DNA of 64,000 bases from Leisingera sp. M658 (GCF_025144145.1 NZ_CP083546.1:695001-759000); one strand, 5' to 3'. Positions 9,729-21,125 are shown, counted from the stretch's first letter. Made by a program: numbers and translations. The notes: generated by a model from the letters alone, not told the origin.

Positions 9729-9998
9729 TCAGACGGGGGTCAACATCTTGATCGAGATATTGGTGACCCCGTCGCGTTCAAGGTGCATAGCGAGCTCTTC
9801 CGAGCCGAAGAAAGCGCGCGCCTTCTCCAGATCAGTGATCGCGAACAGCGCCACGGCGTGGTTGTTGCGGTCCGGATCGCTCCAGACGTTCATGTCGGTG
9901 ATGCCTGCGGCCTGGCGGTTGGCCTTGTCTTGCCGGAAAACGGTCAGCCAAGCGGTGAAATCGGCCACATCGGCCTGCCAGAGAACATGGGTTGCCAT
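9729..9998 (-). CDS. Small hypothetical protein, ABM/cyclase-like
   Basis: An 89-residue cytoplasmic protein, [14 protein letters not shown] onwards, with alternating strand and helix segments ([31 protein letters not shown]) like dimeric ferredoxin-fold proteins of the antibiotic biosynthesis monooxygenase type. No catalytic residues can be assigned. AAGGAG sits eight bases before the ATG, which decides the start over an upstream in-frame ATG. It lies 70 bases upstream of lpdA on the same strand and could share its transcript. Confidence 0.7.
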   Translation of the reverse strand: MATHVLWQADVADFTAWLTVFRQDKANRQAAGITDMNVWSDPDRNNHAVALFAITDLEKARAFFGSEELAMHLERDGVTNISIKMLTPV

Positions 9999-10107
9999 TG
10001 GAGTTACTCCTTTGTGTTTTCTGCAGGCAGAGTGCACTGCATTGGCAAGGGAGCGCTTTGATTCCACTCAATTAAGGCATGTTCTGTGGTCAGGTGTGCA
10101 GAAAGGG

Positions 10108-10162
10108 GGCGCTGCCCCCGGCCCTGACGGGCCTCCCCCGGAGTATTTCGGCAAAGGTGAAT
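10108..10162 (+). repeat. Dispersed intergenic repeat, family 1, copy A
   Basis: The unit begins with a GGGGGC-GCT-GCCCCC hairpin, continues with a smaller GGCCCTGACGGGCC hairpin, then the core CCCCCGGAGTATTTCGG and a CAAAGGTGAA tail. The same architecture occurs near 53.1 kb in both orientations, and partly at 1-90 and 25,370. It lies between the small ABM-like gene and the MAPEG gene. Confidence 0.65.
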
Positions 10163-10164
10163 AA

Positions 10165-10557
10165 TCATGCTGTAAGCACTCCCGCAAGCATCGCGGCAAG
10201 GCCGCTGGTGGCGATGAGCCAGATGGCGGTGCGCAGGTAAGGCATGCCGATGAGGTAGGCAGGCAGGTAGAGGACGCGGCCGCTGAGGTAGGTATAAATC
10301 CCGCCGGTAATCAGAGCGTTTTTGAGGCCACCCAGTTCCGCGACCAGCGCGAGGCTGATGAAGACAGGGGCGGTTTCCAGGAAGTTGGTGAAGGCCCGCC
10401 GTGCCCGGCCTGCGAGTGCGCTGCGGCTGACGGAGCTGTCGCGCGGGCCTGCGGTCCAGGCGTTGCCCACCGAGAGCTTCAGCAGGAAGCTGTCGCAGCT
10501 CACGTGGATCAGGGCGAGGATCGAGAGGCAGACAAGGCCCCAGAGCGGGAGGGTCAT
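10165..10557 (-). CDS. MAPEG family membrane protein
   Basis: A 130-residue protein with four hydrophobic helices (about 4-24, 55-75, 78-95 and 105-128). The segment FTNFLETAPVFISLALVAEL and the spacing of charged residues (ARRAFTN, GRVLYLPAYL) match the MAPEG superfamily (membrane-associated proteins in eicosanoid and glutathione metabolism). Bacterial members are mostly uncharacterised; a glutathione-dependent activity is possible but not shown. The start at MTLPLWGL is preferred to an in-frame ATG 11 codons earlier because the extra residues are polar and unlike the family. Confidence 0.78.
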   Translation of the reverse strand: MTLPLWGLVCLSILALIHVSCDSFLLKLSVGNAWTAGPRDSSVSRSALAGRARRAFTNFLETAPVFISLALVAELGGLKNALITGGIYTYLSGRVLYLPAYLIGMPYLRTAIWLIATSGLAAMLAGVLTA

Positions 10558-10627
10558 TAGAGTTCTGTCCGATGCGGGCTTGCAAGGCAACTAACAGTCG
10601 AGAATAGAAATACCGGGCAATCTGACT

Positions 10628-10852
10628 TTATGGGAACTGCAAGGTTTGTCTTAGCGCATAGTATAAGTGCCAAGCGTCATGCGTACGTGTTTTCGTCAAA
10701 AAAAGACACGCGTTATGCTCTTGGACGCTTTCCTGGTCCAAGTTGGGACACAATCCCTGAGCTAGAGCATATCTTTGATTTTCAGTGCGAATTATTGTCG
10801 CTCCGAACAGAAGTAAAAACACAGCGAAAATGAAGATCAGTGTATTCTTCAT
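10628..10852 (-). CDS. Hypothetical small membrane-anchored or secreted protein
   Basis: A 74-residue reading frame that begins MKNTLIFIFAVFLLLFGATII, a good signal anchor or signal peptide, followed by about 50 polar residues with two cysteines (LCPNLDQ, HNACLF). GAGG lies a few bases before the ATG. Base composition is clearly lower in GC than the neighbours, which suggests acquisition or weak constraint. No family was recognised. The strand is uncertain because a strong plus-strand terminator stands just beyond its 5' end. Confidence 0.45.
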   Translation of the reverse strand: MKNTLIFIFAVFLLLFGATIIRTENQRYALAQGLCPNLDQESVQEHNACLFLTKTRTHDAWHLYYALRQTLQFP

Positions 10853-10888
10853 GTGCGCCTCAAAGACTATGAGCAGTGCATAACTGAA

Positions 10889-10930
10889 GCGTATCCCGAA
10901 GTTTCCACTTTGGGATACGCGCGATTTTTT
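10889..10930 (+). terminator. Strong rho-independent terminator, plus-strand orientation
   Basis: GCGTATCCC (10889-10897) pairs with GGGATACGC (10912-10920). The stem continues through a G-U pair and AAGT/ACTT around a TTCC loop, and TTTTTT ends at 10930. The T run lies on the plus-strand side, so it terminates rightward transcription, yet no recognised plus-strand gene precedes it. It may shield odhB from antisense transcripts. Confidence 0.75.
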
Positions 10931-10935
10931 AGGCC

Positions 10936-12459
<1,524 letters not shown>

Positions 12460-12471
12460 GTCTCTTTATCC

Positions 12472-15423
12472 TCAGATGCTCAGCGCTTCGTTCACGAGGG
12501 CTGCTTGTTGGGCTTTGTGCTGGCTGGCCAGACCGGTTGCGGGCGAGGCCGAGGTGGCGCGGCCTGTATAGACGGGCCGGGTGTGCTTGGCCTTGATGCG
12601 GGTCAGCACCCATTCGATGTTGGGTTCAATGAAGCTCCAGGCGCCCTGGTTCTTGGGCTCTTCCTGGCACCAGACCATTTCCGCCTGTTTGAAGCGTTCC
12701 AGCTCCTTGACCATGGAAATGGCCGGGAACGGATAGAACTGCTCCACCCGCATCAGATAAACATCGTCGATGCCGCGGGCATCGCGTTCTTCCAAGAGAT
12801 CGTAATAGACCTTGCCCGAGCACATGACGACACGCTTGATCTTGTCATCCGCCACCAGTTGGGTGTCGGAGTTTCCGTGCTGGGCATCATCCCATAGCAC
12901 CCGGTGGAAGCTGGAGCCGGTGGTGAACTCTTCCGCCTTGCTGACCGCCAGCTTGTGGCGCAGCAGCGACTTTGGAGTCATCATGATCAGCGGCTTGCGG
13001 AAGGTGCGGTGCAGCTGGCGGCGCAGGATATGGAAGTAGTTCGCCGGCGTGGTGCAGTTGGCCACAATCCAGTTGTCCTGGCCGCACATCTGCAGGAAGC
13101 GTTCCAGCCGGGCTGAGGAGTGCTCAGGACCCTGGCCCTCGAACCCGTGCGGCAGCAGGCAGACGAGGCCGGACATCCGCAGCCATTTGCTCTCGCCCGA
13201 GGAAATGAACTGGTCGAACATGATCTGGGCGCCGTTGGCAAAATCGCCGAACTGGGCTTCCCACAGGGTCAGCGCGTTGGGTTCCGCCAGCGAGTAGCCG
13301 TATTCAAAGCCCAGCACCGCATATTCCGACAGGGCGGAGTCGATCACGTCATATTGCGACTGGCCCGCGCGGATGTTGTTGAGCGGGTAGTAGCGCTCCT
13401 CGGTCTCCTGGTTGACGATGCCGGAATGGCGCTGCGAGAAGGTGCCGCGGGTGGCGTCCTGGCCGGCAAGGCGCACCGGGTAGCCTTCCAGCAGCAGCGA
13501 GCCAAAGGCCAGCGCCTCGCCCGTCGCCCAGTCAAAGCCCTGGCCGGTTTCAAACATCTTGCCGCGGGCATCCAGGAAACGGCCCACGGTGCGGTGCATC
13601 GGGAAACCATCGGGTACCCGGCTGAGCGAAGCGCCGATTTCTGACAGGGTTTCCGGCGCGATCGCGGTGCGGCCGCGCTGGTAATCGGCGTCTTTCTTGT
13701 CCAGATGCGACCAGCGTCCGTCCAGCCAGTCGGCCTTGTTGGGCTTGTAATTCTTGCCGGTCTCAAACTCTTCGTTCAGATGCGCCTGGAAGGCGGCCTT
13801 CATGTCCTCGATCTCGCCCTCGGGGATCAGACCATCCTTGACCAGCCGGTCAGTGTAGAGCGTCAGCGTGGTTTTGTGGCCCTTGATCTTTTTGTACATC
13901 AAGGGGTTCGTGAACATCGGCTCGTCGCCTTCGTTGTGACCGAACCGGCGATAGCAGAAGATGTCGAGCACCACATCCTTGTGGAACTTCTGGCGGAACT
14001 CGGTGGCGACGCGGGCGGCATGCACAACCGCCTCCGGGTCGTCGCCGTTGACGTGGAAAATCGGCGCCTCAACCACCAGCGCATTGTCGGTGGGGTAGGG
14101 GGAGGAACGTGAAAAATGCGGCGCGGTGGTGAAACCGATCTGATTGTTCACCACAATATGCATGGTGCCGCCCGCCTTGTGGCCCTTGAGGCCCGACAGC
14201 GCAAAGCACTCCGCCACCACGCCCTGACCGGCAAAAGCCGCGTCGCCATGCAGCAGGATCGGCAGCACCTTGCTGCGGTCGGTGTCGCCAAGCTGGTCCT
14301 GCTTGGCACGGACCTTGCCGATCACCACCGGGTTCACCGCCTCAAGATGCGAGGGGTTGGCCGTCAGGCTGAGATGCACATTGTTGCCATCGAACGCGCG
14401 GTCGGACGACGCGCCAAGGTGGTATTTCACATCGCCGGAGCCATCCACGTCTTCGGGCTTAAAGCTGCCGCCCTGGAATTCGTTGAAGATGGCGCGGTAA
14501 GGTTTCTGCATCACATTGGCCAGAACCGACAGACGGCCGCGGTGCGGCATGCCGATCACGATGTCGCACACCCCCAGCGCACCGCCGCGTTTGATGATCT
14601 GTTCCATCGCCGGAATGAGGCTCTCGCCGCCGTCCAAGCCGAACCGCTTGGTGCCGGTGTATTTGACGTGCAGGAATTTCTCGAATCCTTCGGCCTCGAC
14701 CATCTTGTTGAGGATCGCCTTGCGGCCTTCGCGGGTAAAGGTGATTTCCTTGTTGTAACCCTCGATCCGCTCTTTCAGCCAGGCGGATTGCTCGGGGTCG
14801 GAGATGTGCATGTACTGTAGTGCAAAGGTGCCGCAGTAGGTGCGCTTCACAATATCGACAATTTGCCGCATGGTGGCAACCTGCAGCCCCAGTACATTGT
14901 CGATGAAGATCGGCCGGTCCATGTCGCCGTCGGTAAAGCCGTAGGTCTTGGGGTCCAGCTCCGGATGCGCCGCGGCGGCGCGCATGCCCAGCGGGTCAAG
15001 GTCGGCGGCCAGATGGCCCCGGATCCGGTAGGCACGGATCAGCATCAGGGCGCGGATCGAGTCAAGAACGGCGCGCTGCACCTGATCGTCGGTGACCTCA
15101 ACGCCCTTGGCGGAAGCCTTGTCCCTAATCTTCTTGCCTGCACCCTTGGTCTCGGCCGGGGCCGGCCATTCACCGGTCAGCGCGCCGGTGAGATCATCAT
15201 CCAGCGCCGGCGGCCAGTCGTTGCGCGCCCAGGACGGGCCCTTGGCCTCTGCCTTCACGTCCAGTTCTGCGTCGCCCATCTGGCGGAAGAACTCGGCCCA
15301 GGCGGCATCCACCGCGCCCGGGTCATTGGCGTAACGGGCATAAAGCTGCTCCAGATACTCCGCATTGTGCCCCTGCATGAAGGAGGAGGCGCGGAAGAGG
15401 TCGTTGGGGCTTTGTTCGGTCAT
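12472..15423 (-). CDS. sucA: 2-oxoglutarate dehydrogenase E1 component
   Basis: Thiamine-diphosphate enzyme that decarboxylates 2-oxoglutarate and transfers the succinyl group to the E2 lipoate. At 983 residues it has the E1o-specific N-terminus (SSFMQGHNAEYLEQLYARY), the GMPHRGRLSVLANV motif, and the TPP-binding GDAAFAGQGVVAE to NNQIGFTT stretch. The transketolase-like pyrimidine domain has LPHGFEGQGPEHSSAR. The start overlaps the stop of the DUF805 gene upstream by four bases (ATGA), so its translation is probably coupled to that membrane protein, an uncommon partner. The odhB gene follows. Confidence 0.97.
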   Translation of the reverse strand: MTEQSPNDLFRASSFMQGHNAEYLEQLYARYANDPGAVDAAWAEFFRQMGDAELDVKAEAKGPSWARNDWPPALDDDLTGALTGEWPAPAETKGAGKKIRDKASAKGVEVTDDQVQRAVLDSIRALMLIRAYRIRGHLAADLDPLGMRAAAAHPELDPKTYGFTDGDMDRPIFIDNVLGLQVATMRQIVDIVKRTYCGTFALQYMHISDPEQSAWLKERIEGYNKEITFTREGRKAILNKMVEAEGFEKFLHVKYTGTKRFGLDGGESLIPAMEQIIKRGGALGVCDIVIGMPHRGRLSVLANVMQKPYRAIFNEFQGGSFKPEDVDGSGDVKYHLGASSDRAFDGNNVHLSLTANPSHLEAVNPVVIGKVRAKQDQLGDTDRSKVLPILLHGDAAFAGQGVVAECFALSGLKGHKAGGTMHIVVNNQIGFTTAPHFSRSSPYPTDNALVVEAPIFHVNGDDPEAVVHAARVATEFRQKFHKDVVLDIFCYRRFGHNEGDEPMFTNPLMYKKIKGHKTTLTLYTDRLVKDGLIPEGEIEDMKAAFQAHLNEEFETGKNYKPNKADWLDGRWSHLDKKDADYQRGRTAIAPETLSEIGASLSRVPDGFPMHRTVGRFLDARGKMFETGQGFDWATGEALAFGSLLLEGYPVRLAGQDATRGTFSQRHSGIVNQETEERYYPLNNIRAGQSQYDVIDSALSEYAVLGFEYGYSLAEPNALTLWEAQFGDFANGAQIMFDQFISSGESKWLRMSGLVCLLPHGFEGQGPEHSSARLERFLQMCGQDNWIVANCTTPANYFHILRRQLHRTFRKPLIMMTPKSLLRHKLAVSKAEEFTTGSSFHRVLWDDAQHGNSDTQLVADDKIKRVVMCSGKVYYDLLEERDARGIDDVYLMRVEQFYPFPAISMVKELERFKQAEMVWCQEEPKNQGAWSFIEPNIEWVLTRIKAKHTRPVYTGRATSASPATGLASQHKAQQAALVNEALSI

Positions 15424-15911
15424 AGTGGTGCCTCTTGCGGGTTGGGACCGTATTTGTTCTCACCTGGCTGGGATTTCTTTGAGGTAAAGAAAAGGAACAA
15501 AACGAGCGGGATCATTGCTGCTGCGAAACCTACTCCACTTTGGAGCTGCTGCAGATTGGGTAGAGCTTTCAGTGCGAACATCAGGATTGCGAAGAGTGCA
15601 AATGGCACAACAAATATTGTACTGGCTGCTATGCCTACATCGTGCAGACGCCGCGAAAGTGCAGCGAAAAACGGTATGGCGAACAATCCAGTATAAAGAT
15701 TAAAGAACCAGGGGTATTGAGGCCCGAGATGGAAATAGACGCCAAAGTGAATTTTGAAGCCGCCTTCGGGCTGTTCCGCAGTCAGGTTTAATCCAACGAA
15801 CTGGACAAGTGCCAAAAACAAAACAAAAAACCAGAACTCGCTTCGGGCTGCGCGCCCGCCGAATTGTGCATAATTGCCCATGCAAGTTTTGATTGAGGCC
15901 CAAAAGCCCAT
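15420..15911 (-). CDS. DUF805 family inner-membrane protein
   Basis: A 163-residue membrane protein with about four helices. The DUF805 hallmarks are present: NYAQFGGRAARSEFW at the N-terminus and LSRRLHDVG in the middle, with a polar C-terminal tail rich in K, Q and P. Function is unknown for the family. It sits between sucD and sucA and overlaps sucA by four bases, so ribosomes finishing it would start E1. GC content is lower than in the flanking suc genes. A 13-bp inverted repeat lies in its leader. Confidence 0.85.
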   Translation of the reverse strand: MGFWASIKTCMGNYAQFGGRAARSEFWFFVLFLALVQFVGLNLTAEQPEGGFKIHFGVYFHLGPQYPWFFNLYTGLFAIPFFAALSRRLHDVGIAASTIFVVPFALFAILMFALKALPNLQQLQSGVGFAAAMIPLVLFLFFTSKKSQPGENKYGPNPQEAPL

Positions 15912-15935
15912 TGCTGCACCATACTTTATCTTGTG

Positions 15936-15977
15936 GGTTTTCCGCGCTCGCTCAAAACAAAGCTAGCGCGGAAAACC
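15936..15977. promoter_or_regulatory. Perfect inverted repeat between sucD and the DUF805-sucA unit
   Basis: GGTTTTCCGCGCT (15936-15948) and AGCGCGGAAAACC (15965-15977) form a 13-bp stem with a 16-base loop in the only real gap between sucD and sucA. On the minus strand the stem is not followed by a T run, so it is a weak terminator at best. It may instead stabilise or process the mRNA between the sucCD and sucAB portions. Confidence 0.55.
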
Positions 15978-15990
15978 GTGTTTCTTTGGC

Positions 15991-16875
15991 TTATTTGCCG
16001 ATCGCTTTCAGCACTGCTTCACCCAGGCCGGCCGGGCTTTCGGCGACCACGATGCCTGCGGCTTTCATCGCTTCGATCTTGTCCTCGGCGCCGCCTTTGC
16101 CGCCGGCGACAATCGCGCCTGCATGGCCCATGCGGCGGCCCGGAGGGGCGGTGCGGCCGGCGATGAAGCCCGCAACCGGCTTGGAACGGCCCTTCTTGGC
16201 TTCATCCGCCAGGAACTGCGCGGCCTCTTCCTCGGCGGAGCCGCCGATTTCGCCGATCATGATGATGCTTTCGGTCTCGTCATCCGCCAGGAACCATTCC
16301 AGCACGTCGATATGCTCGGTGCCTTTGATCGGGTCGCCGCCGATGCCCACGCAGGTCGACTGGCCCAGGCCCACGTCGGTGGTCTGCTTCACCGCCTCAT
16401 AGGTCAGGGTGCCGGAGCGCGAGACAACGCCAACCGAGCCGCGGCGGTGGATGTGGCCGGGCATGATGCCGATCTTGCAGGCGTCCGGGGTGATCACGCC
16501 GGGGCAGTTGGGGCCGATCAGGCGCGATTTGGAGGTTTCCAGCGCCCGCTTCACCCGCATCATGTCCAGCACCGGAATGCCTTCGGTGATGCAGACGATG
16601 ACTTCCATTTCGGCGTCGATCGCCTCGAGGATGGAATCGGCGGCAAACGGCGGCGGCACGTAGATCACCGAGGCATTGGCTTCGGTCACATGCTTGGCTT
16701 CATGCACGGAATTGAAGACCGGCAGGTTCAGATGCGTCTGGCCGCCTTTGCCGGGGGTGACGCCGCCGACCATTTTGGTGCCATAGGCGATGGCCTGTTC
16801 AGAGTGGAAAGTACCCTGCGAGCCGGTGAAGCCCTGACAGATAACTTTGGTGTTTTCGTCGATGAGGACTGCCAT
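15991..16875 (-). CDS. sucD: Succinyl-CoA synthetase, alpha subunit
   Basis: Forms ATP or GTP and succinate from succinyl-CoA with SucC. The 294 residues open with the CoA-binding Rossmann domain ([21 protein letters not shown], then [15 protein letters not shown]). They carry the phosphorylated active-site histidine in RRMGHAGAI (His251), plus GPNCPGVI and SRSGTLTYE segments. Length and ends match the family. Unusually it is not next to sucC: a glycosyltransferase and a lipoprotein gene lie between them on the same strand, with gaps of only 5, 38 and 13 bases, so they still appear cotranscribed. Confidence 0.97.
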   Translation of the reverse strand: MAVLIDENTKVICQGFTGSQGTFHSEQAIAYGTKMVGGVTPGKGGQTHLNLPVFNSVHEAKHVTEANASVIYVPPPFAADSILEAIDAEMEVIVCITEGIPVLDMMRVKRALETSKSRLIGPNCPGVITPDACKIGIMPGHIHRRGSVGVVSRSGTLTYEAVKQTTDVGLGQSTCVGIGGDPIKGTEHIDVLEWFLADDETESIIMIGEIGGSAEEEAAQFLADEAKKGRSKPVAGFIAGRTAPPGRRMGHAGAIVAGGKGGAEDKIEAMKAAGIVVAESPAGLGEAVLKAIGK

Positions 16876-16888
16876 GATGTCGGTTCCT

Positions 16889-17716
16889 TCAAGCGGTATG
16901 TGTCTGTTGGTTCTGCGGGGTGGCCAGGGAGCGGCCGTCGAAGCGGATTTTTTCGAGGGTGGCCCGCCTCAGGACCACACTGGGAAATACTCTGAAGCCG
17001 CCGCGGAATTCATAGATCCCGCGCCGGAGTTTCTGGCGGAGCAGCGGCCAGCCCTTGGGGCGGTGGCGCGCCGGGCCGATGGCATGTTCGCCGGGGGCCT
17101 CGTTGCCCTGTTCGGCCAATGCGGGCTGGACCTGATAGACCTTGATGCTGCGCGCAGGCTTTGAGGCGTCAAAGTTAAACAGAAGATTGTCGAGCGTGAT
17201 TTCAAACGGACGGCTGTCCAAGAGATGCTGCGCCGCCCGGCGGGAGACCGCATAGGCTGCACCGCCCGCGTGGCGCGACAGCATCTGGCGCACCTCGCGG
17301 CCCATGTAGGTAAAGCCATCCTTGCCAAGCGCCACCTGCAGCTTTTTGGCCCGCCAGCGTTCGAATTTGACGATACCGGCATCCTGCGGCCACCAGGACA
17401 GGTCGTTCAGCCAGGCGCCGGTGTCGGGCGACAGGAAGACGTCATCCTCCAGGACCAGCGCCACATCGGCGTCTGATGCCAAAAACGCCTCCCAGGCCTT
17501 AGCATGGCTGAGGGTGCAGGCCATGTCCTTGGTCTGGAAATAGCCCCAGTTACCTTCTGGTGCGCATTGCTTGAGCATCTCCTCTCGGCTGACCTGGGTA
17601 CTGTCCACCGCATCGATGCGCACAGCAGACAGCCCGGCCTGATCCAGCTCCCGCTGCATCAGCTCGGCCCGGCCTGTGGCCTGCTGCAAGCCTATGAGGT
17701 AGACGGCGGCTTTCAT
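16889..17716 (-). CDS. Glycosyltransferase family 25 protein
   Basis: A 275-residue protein of the GT25 (LPS biosynthesis) family. It begins [24 protein letters not shown], the family's conserved start, has the acceptor-loop SHAKAWE, and shows the acidic sugar-nucleotide/metal motif [11 protein letters not shown] at about residue 88. The C-terminal third is basic ([14 protein letters not shown]), suggesting peripheral membrane binding. Members usually transfer galactose or glucose to lipooligosaccharide; the sugar here is unknown. It lies inside the sucC-sucD interval and has no visible surface-polysaccharide neighbours apart from the lipoprotein gene before it. Confidence 0.85.
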   Translation of the reverse strand: MKAAVYLIGLQQATGRAELMQRELDQAGLSAVRIDAVDSTQVSREEMLKQCAPEGNWGYFQTKDMACTLSHAKAWEAFLASDADVALVLEDDVFLSPDTGAWLNDLSWWPQDAGIVKFERWRAKKLQVALGKDGFTYMGREVRQMLSRHAGGAAYAVSRRAAQHLLDSRPFEITLDNLLFNFDASKPARSIKVYQVQPALAEQGNEAPGEHAIGPARHRPKGWPLLRQKLRRGIYEFRGGFRVFPSVVLRRATLEKIRFDGRSLATPQNQQTHTA

Positions 17717-17754
17717 CGATTACATTCCTTAGCCTTCAACTTTCATTTCCGAGC

Positions 17755-18504
17755 CTAATTGTATCGCTGGAAGTACAAGAAAGTTGAGTAGGTGCTGTGG
17801 CTGCTTTTTGTTCTGCCGCCGATTTGCAGGGTGACATCACCTTTCATGTAGCCAGCACCGTGCTGTCCTTTCCGGCCTGCTATCGCAGCTGGCTGGTACC
17901 CGTTTGCTACGGCGGCGCGCTTGGCTGTGTCGAAAAGCATGAAGCCGTCATTGCGTCCAATAATACCGAATTGTGCGCTGCAAGAGGGGCCGGAACGTGT
18001 GTTCCGGGCCTCGACGGAGATGTACGGCTTGGTAGCGCCGATAATCGAACGGCTGTAGGATTTCTTGTAGTTGCTGCCTCGTGCCGTAAATCCTGCGCCT
18101 AATAACGATGGGGTCTCCCGGCCTGTCTCAATGTAGCTCATGCAGAAACCAGAGATGTTCTGCATGTCAGCCTGAATGCCTGACCCGGAACTTGAGACTA
18201 GAAGGGGAGGCGCCCCTGCAGGCGCCGACGGCGAGGCATTGGCTCCTGTTGGCAGCCTGCTGTGTGTTGCCAAAGCAGTCGCAGCCGCCACGGCTTGCGT
18301 GGTAGTGGCAGGGACGAATGTATCTGTCGCCGGATCGTATTTCCCACCCGTAGCTTGAACGGCGGCTGTATTAGAGGCCGGCTGTTCATTACTTAAGCTG
18401 CCCGCCGGTGACGCGGTGTACTGATTGGTTCCAGCGGAGTAACCGCTGGAACAGGCCGCGCCCATTAACGTAAGGCAAGCTGCTGGAAGGACGCTGAAAC
18501 GCAT
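17755..18504 (-). CDS. Hypothetical lipoprotein
   Basis: A 249-residue protein with a lipoprotein signal: [20 protein letters not shown], with a lipobox ending at Cys18. Residues 20-100 are rich in S, A, T and P, probably a flexible linker. The remainder forms a small domain with cysteines in [11 protein letters not shown] and [10 protein letters not shown] that could make a disulfide. The ATG lies five bases after the sucC stop. No family was recognised. Lower GC than sucC and sucD hints at later insertion into the operon. Confidence 0.72.
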   Translation of the reverse strand: MRFSVLPAACLTLMGAACSSGYSAGTNQYTASPAGSLSNEQPASNTAAVQATGGKYDPATDTFVPATTTQAVAAATALATHSRLPTGANASPSAPAGAPPLLVSSSGSGIQADMQNISGFCMSYIETGRETPSLLGAGFTARGSNYKKSYSRSIIGATKPYISVEARNTRSGPSCSAQFGIIGRNDGFMLFDTAKRAAVANGYQPAAIAGRKGQHGAGYMKGDVTLQIGGRTKSSHSTYSTFLYFQRYN

Positions 18505-18509
18505 GGTGA

Positions 18510-19703
18510 TCAGCCCTTCACGGCCTTTACGATTTTCTCGGCGCCGTCTTTCAGGTTGTCGGCGGCGATCACGTCGAGGCCGGAGGTGTTGATGATCTCC
18601 TTGCCTTTTTCGACGTTGGTGCCTTCCAGGCGGACCACCAGCGGCACCTTCAGGCCGACTTCCTTGACTGCGGCAACCACGCCCTCGGCGATGACGTCGC
18701 AGCGCATGATGCCGCCGAAGATGTTGACCAGGATGCCTTTGACCTGCGGGTCCGAGGTGATGATCTTGAACGCCTCGGTCACTTTCTCCTTGGTTGCGCC
18801 GCCGCCCACGTCGAGGAAGTTGGCAGGCTCGGCACCATAGAGCTTGATGATGTCCATGGTGGCCATCGCCAGGCCGGCGCCGTTCACCATGCAGCCGATC
18901 TCGCCATCCAGCGCGATATAGTTCAGGTCGTACTTCGAGGCTTCCAGCTCTTTCGGGTCTTCTTCGGTGGTGTCGCGCAGCTCGGCCACGTCGGCGTGGC
19001 GGTAGACCGCGTTGCCGTCAAAGCCGACCTTGGCGTCCAGCACCTTGAGGCTGCCGTCGTCCGCCACGATCAGCGGGTTGATCTCCAGCATCTCCATGTC
19101 TTTATCGACGAAAGCTTTGTAGAGCTGGCCCATCAGTTTGACGCATTGCTTGACCTGCGCGCCTTCCAGGCCGAGCGAGAAGGCGATGCGGCGGCCGTGG
19201 TAGGCCTGGTAGCCGGTGGCCGGGTCAACGGAGAAGGACAGGATCTTTTCCGGGGTGGCGGCGGCCACTTCCTCGATGTCCATGCCGCCCTCGGTGGAGC
19301 AGACAAAGGAGATGCGCGAAGTCTGGCGGTCAACCAGCAGCGCCAGGTACAGCTCGGTCTGGATGCCGGAGCCGGCCTCGATATAGATACGGTTCACCTG
19401 CTTGCCGGCGGGGCCGGTCTGATGGGTCACCAGGGTGCGGCCCAGCATCTTCTTGGCTTCCTCGGCGGCTTCCTCAACCGATTTGGTCAGGCGCACGCCG
19501 CCCTTTTCACCGGCGTCGGCCTCCTTGAAGGAGCCCTTGCCGCGGCCGCCTGCGTGGATCTGCGCCTTCACCACCCAGAGCGGGCCGTCAAGTTCACCTG
19601 CGGCGGTTTTGGCGTCTTCGGCTTTCAGCACCACTTTGCCGTCTGACACCGGAGCACCGTAGCTGCGAAGGAGGGCTTTGGCCTGATATTCGTGGATGTT
19701 CAT
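18510..19703 (-). CDS. sucC: Succinyl-CoA synthetase, beta subunit
   Basis: ATP-grasp subunit of succinyl-CoA synthetase, paired with SucD. The 397 residues start [19 protein letters not shown], exactly the family N-terminus, so the in-frame ATG 13 codons upstream is rejected. Visible motifs are the ATP-grasp [11 protein letters not shown] segment, [25 protein letters not shown] and NFLDVGGGA. It is the first gene of the suc run; its 5' region carries two GTGATCAC palindromes about 115-145 bases upstream of the start. Confidence 0.97.
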   Translation of the reverse strand: MNIHEYQAKALLRSYGAPVSDGKVVLKAEDAKTAAGELDGPLWVVKAQIHAGGRGKGSFKEADAGEKGGVRLTKSVEEAAEEAKKMLGRTLVTHQTGPAGKQVNRIYIEAGSGIQTELYLALLVDRQTSRISFVCSTEGGMDIEEVAAATPEKILSFSVDPATGYQAYHGRRIAFSLGLEGAQVKQCVKLMGQLYKAFVDKDMEMLEINPLIVADDGSLKVLDAKVGFDGNAVYRHADVAELRDTTEEDPKELEASKYDLNYIALDGEIGCMVNGAGLAMATMDIIKLYGAEPANFLDVGGGATKEKVTEAFKIITSDPQVKGILVNIFGGIMRCDVIAEGVVAAVKEVGLKVPLVVRLEGTNVEKGKEIINTSGLDVIAADNLKDGAEKIVKAVKG

Positions 19704-19812
19704 CTGAAACTGTCCCGTCTGGCTGCAATTGTCTGGCTTCAATAGGCCGTCTTAAAGCCAAGTGTTAAAGGCTTTTTTGACAGGGTGCGGGGAAATGATG
19801 AAGATTTTCGAG

Positions 19813-19848
19813 TTTTGTGATCACGGTTTTTGGGGGTGTGATCACAAA
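19813..19848. promoter_or_regulatory. Paired GTGATCAC palindromes upstream of sucC
   Basis: Two copies of the self-complementary octamer GTGATCAC occur at 19817-19824 and 19838-19845. Each has T-rich or A-rich outer flanks (TTTT before the first, AAAT after the second), and their centres are 21 bp apart. The same doublet, with 20-bp spacing, stands before sdhC. This is the only intergenic DNA between the mdh terminator and sucC, so it is probably a regulator site for the suc operon. The protein is not identified. Confidence 0.65.
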
Positions 19849-19951
19849 TTATCGGAAGCTTAACGGCGGTGATTCGAACCTGGCTGTTATGGACCGCTAC
19901 CGCCGCATCGTAGGCCAAAAGCGTCAGTCGCCGGTCCGGTTGTGCCGAAGC

Positions 19952-19980
19952 AAAAGAAAAGGGCCCGCCAAAGCGGACCC
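19952..19980 (-). terminator. Rho-independent terminator of mdh
   Basis: On the minus strand GGGTCCGC pairs with GCGGGCCC (one G-U) around TTTG, followed by TTTTCTTTT. It begins about 25 bases after the mdh stop and separates mdh from sucC, which therefore needs its own promoter. Confidence 0.85.
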
Positions 19981-20005
19981 TCTGATCTGTGTAAGGCTAA
20001 AAGGC

Positions 20006-21064
<1,059 letters not shown>

Positions 21065-21125
21065 TTATGTATGCTGCGCTGATATCGCTAAAGGGCGTGT
21101 AATTCAGGGCTTTCGGAGGCCGGTA

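Noticed and set aside
10630-10833. 67-codon plus-strand frame before the rightward terminator
   Set aside because: It has no Shine-Dalgarno sequence and an unremarkable composition. The minus-strand frame has a clean signal anchor, so the plus-strand frame is not called, although the terminator leaves a plus-strand transcript possible.
19860-19910. GATTCGAACC word resembling the T-arm of a tRNA
   Set aside because: No acceptor, D or anticodon stem can be paired around it on either strand.
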